From Microbacterium salsuginis (GTDB taxonomy: Bacteria; Actinomycetota; Actinomycetes; Actinomycetales; Microbacteriaceae), in assembly GCF_012524205.1 (NCBI RefSeq), contig NZ_JABACI010000004.1, forward strand, positions 62,001-126,000: 64,000 nt of DNA. Reading direction: 5' to 3'. The translations under genes were made by a program, and so were the position numbers. Shown here piece by piece: positions 7,770 through 16,712 of the stretch (its first letter is position 1; the number at the start of each line of letters is the position of its first letter). The notes below the pieces were generated by a model. It had not been told where the DNA came from. It made no database searches and saw only the letters and a program-made list of their open reading frames with translations.

Positions 7770-8726
7770 TCAGCCGGAGGCTGGACCGGCGGCCGCCTTC
7801 TCGAACGGCCAGTGCACACCGGTCGCGGACTCGGCCACGTCCCACAGCCGCGCGGCGATCTCGGCGTCGCGGGTGATTTTGGGCGCCGTGCGGCGGCGGG
7901 GCGCGCCTCGGGTCCCCGACGCCGGGCCCCAGAACTCCCCGCCCTGCACCTCGGGGTCGACCAGGGCCCGCACCAGCGGCCACGCGCCGTGCTCCTTGGA
8001 CTGGGCGACGGCGGCCTGCAGGTTGTCGCGGAACCGCTTCATGCGGGAGGGCTCGTTCACCCCGGCGATGCCGGGCGTGCGACCGCCGGTGGAGTAGCCG
8101 GGGTGGGCGACGACGCTCGCCACGGGCACGTCGGCCGCCCGCAGCCTGCGGTCGGCCTCGAACCCCAGCGCGGCCGTCGCGACCTTCGACTGCACGTACG
8201 AGCGCCACGCCGTGTAGCGGTCCTCGAGGTGAGGGTCGACGGGGTCGTACGGGCTGATCCGGGCCGACATGCTGCCCACCCACACCATCCGGCCGGATGC
8301 CGCGGCCAGCGCCGTCAGCAGCTCGCCGCCGAGCGCGAAATGCCCGAGGGCGTTCGTCGCGAAGACGACCTCGTGACCGTCGATCGTGGTCTCACGGGCA
8401 CGCGGAGCGTGAACGATCCCCGCATTGAGGAGGACGCCGTCGAGGCCGCCGCGGCCCCGCACGCTCGCCGCAGCGGAGCGCACCGAGCCCAGGTTGGACG
8501 TGTCGAGGATGAGCGGCTCGGTGGCGTCGGGCGCGGCCTCCGGGACCCGGCGCCGGATCGCCGCGCGCGCCGCCGACAGGCGGTTCGGGTGCCGGCCCGA
8601 CATGAGGACGGATGCCCCGGCGCGCACCAGCTGCTCCGACGCGAAGTAGCCCAGCCCGGCGTTGGAGCCGGTCACCAGGTACACGCGGCCGGAGAGGTCG
8701 GGAAGGCTCCGGGGGTCCCAGGTCAC
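7770..8726 (-). CDS. SDR family NAD(P)-dependent oxidoreductase (retinol-dehydrogenase-like)
   Basis: This is a 318-residue short-chain dehydrogenase/reductase. The N-terminal Rossmann motif is TGSNAGLG, followed by the cofactor-choice region SGRHPNR (Arg/His suggests NADP). LLNAGIVHAP is the NAG motif and YVQSK carries the catalytic Tyr and Lys. I chose GTG at 8726 (starts MTWDPRSLPDLSG) because TAGGGT lies seven bases upstream. A longer frame would run into the divergent phosphatase promoter. The substrate is unknown. It resembles the retinol dehydrogenase/protochlorophyllide reductase-like branch of SDRs. Confidence 0.88.
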   Translation of the reverse strand: MTWDPRSLPDLSGRVYLVTGSNAGLGYFASEQLVRAGASVLMSGRHPNRLSAARAAIRRRVPEAAPDATEPLILDTSNLGSVRSAAASVRGRGGLDGVLLNAGIVHAPRARETTIDGHEVVFATNALGHFALGGELLTALAAASGRMVWVGSMSARISPYDPVDPHLEDRYTAWRSYVQSKVATAALGFEADRRLRAADVPVASVVAHPGYSTGGRTPGIAGVNEPSRMKRFRDNLQAAVAQSKEHGAWPLVRALVDPEVQGGEFWGPASGTRGAPRRRTAPKITRDAEIAARLWDVAESATGVHWPFEKAAAGPASG

Positions 8727-8764
8727 GGCTTCGACCCTACGCCCGCGACACCTAGTCTTGACGC

Positions 8765-9574
8765 ATGCGCACCCGTGCCGAGATCGAATGCTGGCTGACC
8801 GACATGGACGGCGTGCTGGTACATGAGAACACACCCGTCCCCGGGGCATCCGCTCTCCTCCAGCAGTGGCGTGATCAGGGCGTGCCGTTCCTCGTGCTGA
8901 CGAACAACTCGATCTTCACGCCGCGGGATCTCTCGGCCCGGCTGCGGGCCTCGGGGCTGCTGGTGCCGGAGGAGTCGATCTGGACCTCCGCGCTGGCGAC
9001 GGCGGACTTCCTCAAGTCGCAGATGCCCGGCGGGACCGCGTTCGTCATCGGCGAGGCGGGCCTGACCACCGCCCTCCACGAGGCCGGATTCATCATGACC
9101 GAGACCGACCCCGACTACGTCGTCGTGGGCGAGACGCGCAACTACTCGTTCGAGGCGATCACCAAGGCCATCCGCTTCATCGGCGGGGGTGCGCGCTTCA
9201 TCGCGACCAACCCCGACGCGACCGGCCCGTCGACCGAGGGCGTGCTGCCCGCGACGGGCGCGATCTCGGCGCTCATCACGAAGGCGACGGGCATGGAGCC
9301 GTACGTCGTCGGCAAGCCGAATCCGATGATGTTCCGCTCGGCGATGAATCGGCTCGGCGCGCACTCCGAGAACACCGGCATGATCGGCGACCGTATGGAC
9401 ACCGACGTCGTCGCCGGCATCGAGGCGGGCCTGCACACGGTCCTGGTGCTCACCGGGATCAGCGACTCCGCCGAGATCCAGCGCTACCCCTTCCGTCCCG
9501 ATGAGGTGCTCGACTCGGTCGCCGACCTGCTCGACGGTGAACCAGTGGAGTCCGAAGACCCCGAGCTGCTCTGA
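8765..9574 (+). CDS. HAD-IIA family phosphatase (NagD/p-nitrophenylphosphatase-like)
   Basis: This 269-residue soluble HAD hydrolase has an IIA-type cap. Motif I is DMDGVLVHE (nucleophile Asp), motif II is LTNNS, the motif III Lys is in VGKPNPMMF, and motif IV is GDRMDTDV. These are all the catalytic residues needed for phosphoryl transfer with Mg2+. Such enzymes dephosphorylate nucleotide monophosphates, sugar phosphates or phosphoglycolate; the substrate cannot be told here. The ATG at 8765 is six bases after TAGTCT (8753-8758). It is divergent from the SDR gene with 38 bases between starts. Confidence 0.92.
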   Translation: MRTRAEIECWLTDMDGVLVHENTPVPGASALLQQWRDQGVPFLVLTNNSIFTPRDLSARLRASGLLVPEESIWTSALATADFLKSQMPGGTAFVIGEAGLTTALHEAGFIMTETDPDYVVVGETRNYSFEAITKAIRFIGGGARFIATNPDATGPSTEGVLPATGAISALITKATGMEPYVVGKPNPMMFRSAMNRLGAHSENTGMIGDRMDTDVVAGIEAGLHTVLVLTGISDSAEIQRYPFRPDEVLDSVADLLDGEPVESEDPELL

Positions 9575-9707
9575 CCCCGCTGCCGTCGCCGCCGGCCCCC
9601 ACCGCCGGTACGCGAGCCGTCGCGCATGGCTGCGTCGACCGCGTGCGGAGCGACCGTTCGCGAGCGTTCGCGCCGCCGGCGTCGGCGGGCCCCGGTAAGT
9701 TCATCGC

Positions 9708-10283
9708 ATGGGTGCGCTCGACGACGGCGAAAGAGTGGAAGCGACGGATGCCGCGGCCTGGCGTGCGTGGCTGGCCGAGCATCATGCGACCTCGAAGGGC
9801 GCCTGGCTGATCCGGCCACGTCCGGGCTCCGGGCTCGACCTGATCGGCTATGAGGACGCGATCCTGCAGGCGCTGTGCTTCGGGTGGATCGACGGCCCGG
9901 TGCGCTCGTTCGACGAGCTCCGCGGAGGCCTGTGGTTCGCGCCCCGGCGGCCGACCAGCGGCTGGGCGGCGACGAACAAGGTGCGGGTGGCGAAGCTCGA
10001 GGCCGAGGGCCTGCTCACCGACGCCGGCATCCGTGCGATCGAGATCGCCAAGGCGAACGGCTCGTGGAGCGTGTTCGACAACGCCGACCAGCTGCGGGAG
10101 CCCGACGACTTCGCGGCCGCCCTCGATGCGGTGCCGGACGCGCGCACGGCCTGGGATGCGTTCCCGCCCTCGACGCGCAAGATCGGGATCTCGCACGTCG
10201 ACATGGCGCGCCGCCCCGAGACGCGTGCCTCGCGCATCGCGAAGCTCGTGGCCGACGCCGCCGAGGGACGGAGGCCGCGATGA
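9708..10283 (+). CDS. YdeI/OmpD-associated family protein
   Basis: This 191-residue soluble protein belongs to the YdeI/OmpD-associated (PF13376-type) family, whose biochemical role is poorly known. Typical features are the N-terminal WRAWLAEHHATSKGAWLI segment, YEDAILQALCFGWIDGPVRS (the family core) and the FAPRRPTSGWAATNK motif, then a C-terminal helical part ending in a basic tail. The ATG at 9708 is six bases after TAAGTT (9696-9701). Its stop overlaps the start of a small membrane-protein gene (ATGA), so the two are probably translationally coupled. Confidence 0.88.
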   Translation: MGALDDGERVEATDAAAWRAWLAEHHATSKGAWLIRPRPGSGLDLIGYEDAILQALCFGWIDGPVRSFDELRGGLWFAPRRPTSGWAATNKVRVAKLEAEGLLTDAGIRAIEIAKANGSWSVFDNADQLREPDDFAAALDAVPDARTAWDAFPPSTRKIGISHVDMARRPETRASRIAKLVADAAEGRRPR

Positions 10284-10396
10284 ACGAGCTCGAGCAGACG
10301 CTGGTGCTGTCGCTCTCGGCCGTGGTCGTGCTGACGACCCTGGTGATCGTCGCGTGGCAGCTGTGGCGCGGCCGCGGGCGGGGCGACGACGACTGA
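10280..10396 (+). CDS. Small single-span membrane protein (38 aa)
   Basis: ATG at 10280 overlaps the stop of the YdeI-like gene. The product has one hydrophobic helix (LVLSLSAVVVLTTLVIVAW) followed by a charged tail RGRGRGDDD, so it is a single-pass protein with a basic then acidic end. The coding appearance (third-position G/C) and the four-base overlap support a real gene. Function is unknown. Confidence 0.55.
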   Translation: MNELEQTLVLSLSAVVVLTTLVIVAWQLWRGRGRGDDD

Positions 10397-10433
10397 CGCC
10401 TTCGATCGTTGAGCGCGGCCCCGGACTTCGCGA

Positions 10434-11012
10434 CTACTGCGGTTCGAGTCCGAGGTCGTCCAGGTCGATCGCGGCGAGCCACTGCAGCCCCTCGGCCTCG
10501 ACGGCTGCCTGCGCCCCGGTCTTGCGGTCGACGATGACGGCCACCGCGACCGGCTCGGCGCCCTCGCGGCGCAGCGCCTCGACGGCCTTGAGCGCCGACT
10601 GACCGGTGGTGGAGGTGTCCTCGACGACGACGACGCGCTTGCCGGCGACATCCGCTCCCTCCACCTGGCGCCCGCGGCCGTGGTCCTTGGGCTCCTTGCG
10701 CACCACGAAGGCGTCGAGGGGGGCGTTCGTGCGTGCGGACTCGTGCATCACGGCGTTCGCGATCGGGTCGGCGCCGAGCGTCAGGCCACCGACGGCGACG
10801 ATGCCGTCGACGTCGCGCACGAGGTCGAGCATGATGCGGCCGATGGCCGGAGCGGCACGGTGATCGAGCGTGAGCTTGCGCATGTCGACGTAGTACGTCG
10901 CCTGCTTGCCGCTGGAGAGCGTGAAGTCGCCGTGGAACACCGCCTCCGCCTTGATGAGCGCGATGAGGTTCTGGCGATCGAGCTCGAGCTCGGACGTGGA
11001 GGCGACGGTCAT
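10434..11012 (-). CDS. pyrE: Orotate phosphoribosyltransferase
   Basis: This 192-residue cytoplasmic enzyme converts orotate plus PRPP to OMP in de novo pyrimidine synthesis. The PRPP loop is VVVVEDTSTTGQSALKAVEA, the substrate region is FTLSSGKQATYYVDMRKL, and the flexible loop is RKEPKDHGRGRQVEG. I start it at ATG 11012 (MTVASTSELELDRQN). TAGACT lies seven bases upstream on the minus strand, and a longer frame would enter the exonuclease promoter. It stands apart from other pyr genes and is divergent from the exonuclease III gene. Confidence 0.96.
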   Translation of the reverse strand: MTVASTSELELDRQNLIALIKAEAVFHGDFTLSSGKQATYYVDMRKLTLDHRAAPAIGRIMLDLVRDVDGIVAVGGLTLGADPIANAVMHESARTNAPLDAFVVRKEPKDHGRGRQVEGADVAGKRVVVVEDTSTTGQSALKAVEALRREGAEPVAVAVIVDRKTGAQAAVEAEGLQWLAAIDLDDLGLEPQ

Positions 11013-11089
11013 GTCTCCGAGTCTACGGACGGGGTCTGCGGTGGCCCGGCGCGCCCTCCCACGTCGGCGGCGGCGAATAGGCTGGAGCA

Positions 11090-11929
11090 ATGCGCCTGGC
11101 CACGTGGAACGTCAACTCCATCCGCGCCCGGGTCGACCGCATCGTCGACTTCGCGGTGCGCGAGCACATCGATGTGCTCGCGATGCAGGAGATCAAGTGC
11201 AAGGTCGACCAGTTCCCGTTCGACCGGTTCGAAGAGGCCGGCTTCCACGTCGAAGCGCACGGCTTCTCGCAGTGGAACGGCGTCGCGATCGCCAGCCGCG
11301 AGCCCGTCACCGACGTGCGCACCGCCTTCCCCGGCATGCCGGGGTTCGAGAAGGGACACACCGGGACGGATGCCCCGCTCGAGGCGCGCGCGCTGGGCGC
11401 GACCGTCGGCGGTGTCGAGGTGTGGAGCCTCTACGTTCCCAACGGCCGCTCGCTGGGTGACCCGCACTTCTTCTACAAGCTCGAGTGGCTCGAAGCGCTC
11501 CGCGAGTACGTGTCGGGCACTCTGGCGTCGCAGCCCGACCTGCCGCTCGCCCTCGTGGGCGACTTCAACATCGCCCCGACGGATGCCGACAACGGCGACC
11601 CCGCGGTGGTCCAGGGCTTCTCGACGCACGTGTCGCCGCCGGAGCGCGAGGCGTTCGCGGCGCTCGAGAGCGCGGGCCTTCACGACGTCGTGCGCCCGCT
11701 CGTGCCGTCGGGCTACACCTACTGGGACTACAAGCAGCTGCGCTTCCCCCGCAACCAGGGCATGCGCATCGACTTCATCCTCGGGTCGCACGCGGTCGCC
11801 GACGCGGTCGCGGGCGCGGCGATCCACCGTGACGAGCGCAAGGGCGAGGCGCCGAGCGACCACGTGCCGGTCGTCGTCGACCTCGACTTCGACGACGCGG
11901 ACGACGACGACCGCCCGATGATCTTCTGA
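11090..11929 (+). CDS. xth: Exodeoxyribonuclease III (AP endonuclease)
   Basis: This 279-residue exonuclease III/AP endonuclease of the EEP superfamily acts in base-excision repair. Motifs are ATWNVNSIRARVDRI (start), MQEIK (catalytic Glu), the GDFNIAPTDAD metal/active-site loop, MRIDFIL and SDHVPVVVDL (catalytic His). An acidic tail (DFDDADDDD) ends the protein. ATG at 11090 is six bases after TAGGCT (11078-11083). It is convergent with the following membrane-protein gene, with six bases between stops. Confidence 0.95.
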   Translation: MRLATWNVNSIRARVDRIVDFAVREHIDVLAMQEIKCKVDQFPFDRFEEAGFHVEAHGFSQWNGVAIASREPVTDVRTAFPGMPGFEKGHTGTDAPLEARALGATVGGVEVWSLYVPNGRSLGDPHFFYKLEWLEALREYVSGTLASQPDLPLALVGDFNIAPTDADNGDPAVVQGFSTHVSPPEREAFAALESAGLHDVVRPLVPSGYTYWDYKQLRFPRNQGMRIDFILGSHAVADAVAGAAIHRDERKGEAPSDHVPVVVDLDFDDADDDDRPMIF

Positions 11930-11935
11930 CCGCCG

Positions 11936-12499
11936 TCAGGAACCGGTGGGGTCGGGGGTGCAGCCCCGCGGCTCGGAGTTGCCGCTGATCGTGAAGTCCT
12001 CGCACGTCAGGAAGTGCTCCTGGTTCAGGCCGAGCACGAACGACGCGATCGCGATCGCGAGCACCACGACGGCGATGAGCCATTTGGTTCGGCGGCGGGT
12101 CTCGGACGCGAAGTCGGGCCACACCACACGCACGAGCACCCACAGGGTGAACGGAATGCCGAGCAGGACCGCCAGCAGCGCCGCGAGATCCACGATCGCG
12201 ACCGCCAGGTCGGTGGTCTCGCCCGAGATCACGAAGTTGAGCACCAGCCAGACCGTGGGCAGCAGAAGCACGAACGCACGAGCGAGCCTTCCTCCCACGG
12301 GGCGCCGCTCGACCAGCACGAAGACGAAGGCCGCCGTCGATGCCGCCCACAGCCCGAGGATGTCGTCGAAGAAGATCTCGCCCCACGCACCGAGCGTGAA
12401 CGCCGGCCACCACGCGACCGCGGCGATGCCGACCATCACGACGCCGACCGGAACGTCCCGCCGTCGACGGGATGCCGGCTCCGGATGCGGGTGGCTCAC
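11936..12499 (-). CDS. Conserved integral membrane protein, function unknown
   Basis: This 187-residue protein has four to five predicted membrane segments (for example VGVVMVGIAAVAWWPAFTLG and WLIAVVVLAIAIASFVLGL) and an extracytoplasmic C-terminus containing two cysteines (TCEDFTISG and RGCTPDPTGS). A basic N-terminus (PASRRRRD) indicates the cytoplasmic side. No family recognised. It lies convergent to the exonuclease gene and divergent from the sigma-factor fusion. Confidence 0.75.
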   Translation of the reverse strand: MSHPHPEPASRRRRDVPVGVVMVGIAAVAWWPAFTLGAWGEIFFDDILGLWAASTAAFVFVLVERRPVGGRLARAFVLLLPTVWLVLNFVISGETTDLAVAIVDLAALLAVLLGIPFTLWVLVRVVWPDFASETRRRTKWLIAVVVLAIAIASFVLGLNQEHFLTCEDFTISGNSEPRGCTPDPTGS

Positions 12500-12743
12500 A
12501 GCCGCACGCTAACGCGTGTGGCCGCGGCATCCGTCCCTCCACGCCGACACCGATTGCGAACTTTTTTCACCGGCCGCGTCATGAACGCGCCCGGATCGCG
12601 TCTTGACGTACGGAGCGCGTGCTCCACCCGAACCCGGGACCACCCCTCACCAGGGGTTTCCCAGCACGCATCGCTAGCCTGGCGCCGATCCGCGCCGCCG
12701 GTGAACGAGTGAGCCCGAACACGCCGCCCGGCGAGGAGAAGAC

Positions 12744-14624
12744 GTGACCACCCCGAACGCCGCCGTCAGCGACGACTCGCTCCTCGAGCCGTCCGACGAC
12801 GACCTCGTCGAAGCCGCGCGCGGCGGGGACGACTCGGCGTACGCGACGCTGTGGCAGCGTCATGTGGCCAGCGGGCGTCGCGCCGCCCGTGCGGTGAGCC
12901 CGTCGGTGGACCCGGATGACCTCGTCTCGGAGGCGTTCACCTCGATCCTCGCGACGATCCGCGGCGGTGGCGGGCCGCGGGACGGCTTCCGGCCCTACCT
13001 GTTCAGCACGATCCGCAACATCGCCGCATCCTGGGGCCGCCGTTCCAAGGAGCAGCCGCTCGACGATCTGGACGAGCGGCCGGCGGATGCTCCCGTCGAT
13101 CTGGCCGAGGCCGTCGCCGATCGGTCGGTGCTGGCGCAGGCGTTCCGTGAGCTTCCGGCGCGCTGGCGCACCCTGCTGTGGTACCTCGAGGTCGAGGGGA
13201 TGAAGCCCCGCGAGGTCGCACCACTGCTCGGCATGTCGCCCAACGCCGTGTCGGCGCTGGCCTATCGCGCTCGAGAGGGCTTCCGCCAAGCGTGGCTGCA
13301 AGCGCACATCAGCGATCCGCGCCGTCCCGCTGAGTGTCGTTGGGTGTGCGAACTCCTCGTCGCGCAGGAGACCAAGAAGGCGGTGCGCCGCGCCGACCGC
13401 AAGCGACTCGACGCGCATCTGCGCGAATGCCAGGCGTGCCGCATCGTCGCGGCCGACATCGCGGACGTCTCGCACAAGCTGCGGATGATCCTGCTCCCAC
13501 TCGTACTCGGCGGTGCTGGGACCGTCGCGTATACCGCCGATGCCACTCCGGCCGTGGCACTGGCGGTGACCGGGACGCCCGTCTGGGGCGGCGCGTCCGG
13601 AACCGGGGGACGCGGCGGGGGGGGCGCCGGGGCGGGTGTGGCCGGCGGGGGGGGCGCCGGCACCACTGCCCTCCCGATCGTGGGGATCGCCGGTGGCGTC
13701 GCCGCCGCCGGCCTGGCGGCCGCGGCCGCCGTGGTCATCGCGATCGCCCCGTGGAATCCTCCGGCCGATGAAGGTCCCGCCACGGCCGATGTCGGCGCAC
13801 CGGCGGTCTCGGACGACGCGCGCGAACCGGCGGACCTCGAGACCGACGACCTCCCCGCGGAGGCCGCGCTGCCGGCGCCCGATCCGGCCCCGCCGGTCAA
13901 GCCCGTCGTCTTCCCCGAGGAGGGCACGACACCGGATGCCGCAGCCCCGGCGCCCGCTCCGGCTCCGGCTCCGGCTCCCAGCCCGACACCGACACCCGTT
14001 CCACCGCCCGCACCGACCCCGACTCCGACGCCCACCCCCGAGCCGCCCGCACAGACGGCGGCGCCGGCGCTGGACGCGCAAGACCCCGACGCCACGGTGC
14101 CGGGGGCCATCACGGGGACCGGCGTCCCCGGCGCCCTGATCGAGGTGATCGACGAGCGCGGTGCGGCTCTGGCCGAGACGACCGTCGGCGAGGACGGCCG
14201 GTTCCGCGTCGAGATCCCCGCGGATTCCCTCCGCACGGGCATGACCGTGCACGCGGTGCAGACGGCGCCCGGCCTGCTCGCCTCGGCGGCGAGCGCGCCG
14301 ACCGGACCGTTCCTGGCGCCCGTACCGACGGTCACGTCCGACGACGGCACGCTGGAAGCCCTGCTGGTCGACGCGGACTTCGATGGCGCGGCCGACGACA
14401 TCTTCCTGCTGCTGGACGGCGTGTCCGGCGAGACCGCCGTCGTGTCGGTCGACGGCACACCGACGGGCAACCGGCACGTCCTCGAGGACGCGCCCCTGCG
14501 CCGGGTCGTGTACGACATGGCTCCCGGCGAGCACGTAATCAGCATCCGGTATCTCGATCCCGCCACCGGCCTGCTCGGCCGCCGTGCCGACGTCACGATC
14601 GTCGCGATCGCTCCGACGGCCTGA
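12744..14624 (+). CDS. RNA polymerase sigma factor fused to zinc-finger, membrane and proline-rich sensor tail
   Basis: This 626-residue protein opens with a complete ECF-type sigma-70 (residues about 20-190): region 2 (AYATLWQRHVASGRRAARAV, then SEAFTSILATIR, FRPYLFSTIRNIAA) and region 4 (ELPARWRTLLWYLEVEGM, then LGMSPNAVSALAYRAREGF). Next comes an anti-sigma-like zinc-finger signature (H225-x3-C229-x2-C232). A hydrophobic stretch near 248-262 and a strong membrane segment near 306-335 follow. The rest is a Pro/Ala/Thr spacer (about 390-440) and an extracytoplasmic Ig-like tail. It would be a membrane-tethered sigma that carries its own anti-sigma module. Start is GTG 12744 with AGGAGAAG upstream. 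A palindrome ACCCCT/AGGGGT lies upstream near 12647-12660. Confidence 0.9.
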   Translation: MTTPNAAVSDDSLLEPSDDDLVEAARGGDDSAYATLWQRHVASGRRAARAVSPSVDPDDLVSEAFTSILATIRGGGGPRDGFRPYLFSTIRNIAASWGRRSKEQPLDDLDERPADAPVDLAEAVADRSVLAQAFRELPARWRTLLWYLEVEGMKPREVAPLLGMSPNAVSALAYRAREGFRQAWLQAHISDPRRPAECRWVCELLVAQETKKAVRRADRKRLDAHLRECQACRIVAADIADVSHKLRMILLPLVLGGAGTVAYTADATPAVALAVTGTPVWGGASGTGGRGGGGAGAGVAGGGGAGTTALPIVGIAGGVAAAGLAAAAAVVIAIAPWNPPADEGPATADVGAPAVSDDAREPADLETDDLPAEAALPAPDPAPPVKPVVFPEEGTTPDAAAPAPAPAPAPAPSPTPTPVPPPAPTPTPTPTPEPPAQTAAPALDAQDPDATVPGAITGTGVPGALIEVIDERGAALAETTVGEDGRFRVEIPADSLRTGMTVHAVQTAPGLLASAASAPTGPFLAPVPTVTSDDGTLEALLVDADFDGAADDIFLLLDGVSGETAVVSVDGTPTGNRHVLEDAPLRRVVYDMAPGEHVISIRYLDPATGLLGRRADVTIVAIAPTA

Positions 14625-14702
14625 CCCTCCGGACCGGCGCTCGAGCAACGCCTCCCCCGTGAGACGGATGCCGGCGCCCCGCGCACTCCGTACCGTTGAG
14701 GT

Positions 14703-15989
14703 ATGTCCGACCACCCGCCCGCGCGCGTCACGCACCGGCCGCCACCGAGTCCCAGCGATCTGCGCAACGACGTCTGGCTCGCCGGAGCGCTCTTCGTCGG
14801 CGCCGTTCTCAGCGCCGCGCTCGGGAACGTCGTCGGCTTCTTCGGCTCGGAGGACGCGCCCGGCCTGCAGTGGGCGCTCGTCTACGCACTCGGCATCACC
14901 GCTCCGCTCGCCGTGCGGCGCCGCTACCCGAACTCGGTGGCCGTCGTCGTCGCGCTCGTGTTCTTCGTCGGCATGTCGGCGCGCGTCCCCGAACTGTACG
15001 TCGGCAACATCGCGGTCTTCATCGCGATGTACACCGTCGGGGCGTGGGTCGATGACCGCCGCCGCGCGGCACTCGTGCGGGTCGCGGTGATCGTGGGCAT
15101 GTTCGTCTGGCTGCTCGCGACGACCTTCCAGGCGGCGATCGACCCCGGTGACGGCGGGCCGTCACGGGCGGGCCTCTTCTCGCCGTTCGCGGCGTACATG
15201 CTCATCCAGTTCCTCGTGAACGTGGCGTTCTTCGGGGGCGCGTACTACATGGGCGACCGGGCGTACGCCGCGGCGCTGTCGCGGGCCGCCCTCGAGGAGC
15301 GCACGCGCGAGCTCGAGCGCGAGCGCGAGGTGACAGCCGCACAGGCAGTCGCCCTCGATCGCGTCCGCATCGCACGCGAACTCCACGATGTCGTGGCGCA
15401 CCATGTCTCGGCGATGGGCGTTCAGGCCGGCGCAGCCAGGGCCGTCCTGGAGAAGGATCCGGATGCCGCGCGCACCGCACTCGTCTCGGTCGAGGCATCC
15501 GCTCGCTCCGCACTGCACGAGCTGAGGCAGCTGCTCGAGACGCTGCGCACCCCCGCCGGCGACTCCGAGGGCGGTTCGACGGTGCACGTCTCGGGCCTGC
15601 CCGATCTGGTGCGCCACGCGAACGCGAACGGACTGCCCACGACGCTGACGGTCGTCGGCGATCCCGTCGAGCTGCCCGACGTGGTGCAGGTGAATCTGTA
15701 CCGCGTCGCGCAAGAGGCGCTGACCAACGCGCGCCGCCACGGCGGGCCGGATGCCACGGCGGACGTGCGGCTGCGCTACGGCGCCGACACGATCGAGCTC
15801 GAGATCTCGAACACCGGGCGGTCGGCGCTCGTGATGCGGGCGGGGCTCGGGCTCGTGGGCATGCGGGAACGCGCGATCGCGTCCGGCGGTACGCTCGACG
15901 CCGCTCCCCGCGCGCGCGGCGGGTTCCTCGTGCGGCTGCACGTGCCACTCGGCGCGCCGGCCGAAGCCGCCACCGGAGCCCGTTCGTGA
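14703..15989 (+). CDS. Sensor histidine kinase (NarL/DesK-type, HisKA_3)
   Basis: This 428-residue membrane sensor kinase has an N-terminal block of about five membrane helices (residues 20-185), a short coiled coil rich in Arg/Glu (ERTRELEREREVTAAQ), and a HisKA_3 dimerisation domain. The phospho-acceptor is H228 in RIARELHDVVAHH. The C-terminal HATPase_c domain follows, with the N-box (QEALTNARRHG) and the G-box (GLGLVGMRERA). ATG at 14703 is six bases after TACCGT. The stop overlaps the start of the response regulator (GTGA), giving a coupled two-component operon. The stimulus is unknown. Confidence 0.94.
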   Translation: MSDHPPARVTHRPPPSPSDLRNDVWLAGALFVGAVLSAALGNVVGFFGSEDAPGLQWALVYALGITAPLAVRRRYPNSVAVVVALVFFVGMSARVPELYVGNIAVFIAMYTVGAWVDDRRRAALVRVAVIVGMFVWLLATTFQAAIDPGDGGPSRAGLFSPFAAYMLIQFLVNVAFFGGAYYMGDRAYAAALSRAALEERTRELEREREVTAAQAVALDRVRIARELHDVVAHHVSAMGVQAGAARAVLEKDPDAARTALVSVEASARSALHELRQLLETLRTPAGDSEGGSTVHVSGLPDLVRHANANGLPTTLTVVGDPVELPDVVQVNLYRVAQEALTNARRHGGPDATADVRLRYGADTIELEISNTGRSALVMRAGLGLVGMRERAIASGGTLDAAPRARGGFLVRLHVPLGAPAEAATGARS

Positions 15990-16690
15990 GCGGCTCGCCG
16001 ATCCGGGTGCTCCTGGTGGACGACCACGCCGTGATGCGCGCCGGGTTCCGCATGATCCTCGAGTCCGCCGGCGACATCGTCGTGGTCGGCGAGGCGTCGA
16101 CCGGTGCGGAGGCCGTGGCTACGGCATCCGCTCTCCGTCCCGACGTGGTGTGCATGGACGTGCAGATGCCCGACATGGACGGGATCGAGGCGACGCGGCG
16201 CATCATCGCCGACCCCACCGCCTCGCCCGCGATCGTGGTCGTGACGACGTTCGACCGTGACGACTACCTCTTCGACGCCCTCGCCGCCGGCGCGAGCGGC
16301 TTCCTGCTGAAGAACGCCGGCCCCGAGGAGCTGATCTCGGCCGTGCGCGTGGCCGCGGCCGGCGACGCCCTCCTGGCCCCGGAGGTGACCCGGCGCGTGA
16401 TCGCCCGCTTCGCCCGACCGCCCCACTCCCCAGCCGCAATCGGTCGCCCCGACCCGCCGGTCGTGACGAGCGAGCCCCGTGCGGTCGGGACGAACGGTGT
16501 CGAGCTGACCGACAGGGAGACGGAGGTGCTGCGGCTCGTGGCGCAAGCGCTGAGCAACGCCGAGATCGCGCGGCGGCTCTACATCGGCGAGGCCACCGTC
16601 AAGACGCACGTGTCCAACGTGCTGCAGAAGCTCGGGGCACGTGACCGAGTCGCGGCGGTGGTGTACGCCCACCGCCACGGCCTGGCCTGA
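15986..16690 (+). CDS. LuxR/NarL family response regulator
   Basis: This 234-residue response regulator has a receiver domain (residues about 6-122) with the acidic pair DDH, phospho-acceptor D58 in CMDVQMPDMDG, conserved Thr in VVTTFD and Lys in LLKNAG. A linker joins it to a LuxR-type HTH (ELTDRETEVLRLVAQALSNA through ATVKTHVSNVLQKL). GTG at 15986 overlaps the kinase stop by four bases, so it is the cognate partner. Targets are unknown; no obvious regulated gene lies immediately downstream, since the next gene is convergent. Confidence 0.95.
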   Translation: MSGSPIRVLLVDDHAVMRAGFRMILESAGDIVVVGEASTGAEAVATASALRPDVVCMDVQMPDMDGIEATRRIIADPTASPAIVVVTTFDRDDYLFDALAAGASGFLLKNAGPEELISAVRVAAAGDALLAPEVTRRVIARFARPPHSPAAIGRPDPPVVTSEPRAVGTNGVELTDRETEVLRLVAQALSNAEIARRLYIGEATVKTHVSNVLQKLGARDRVAAVVYAHRHGLA

Positions 16691-16712
16691 CGCCCCGTGG
16701 CGGCCGGGACGA

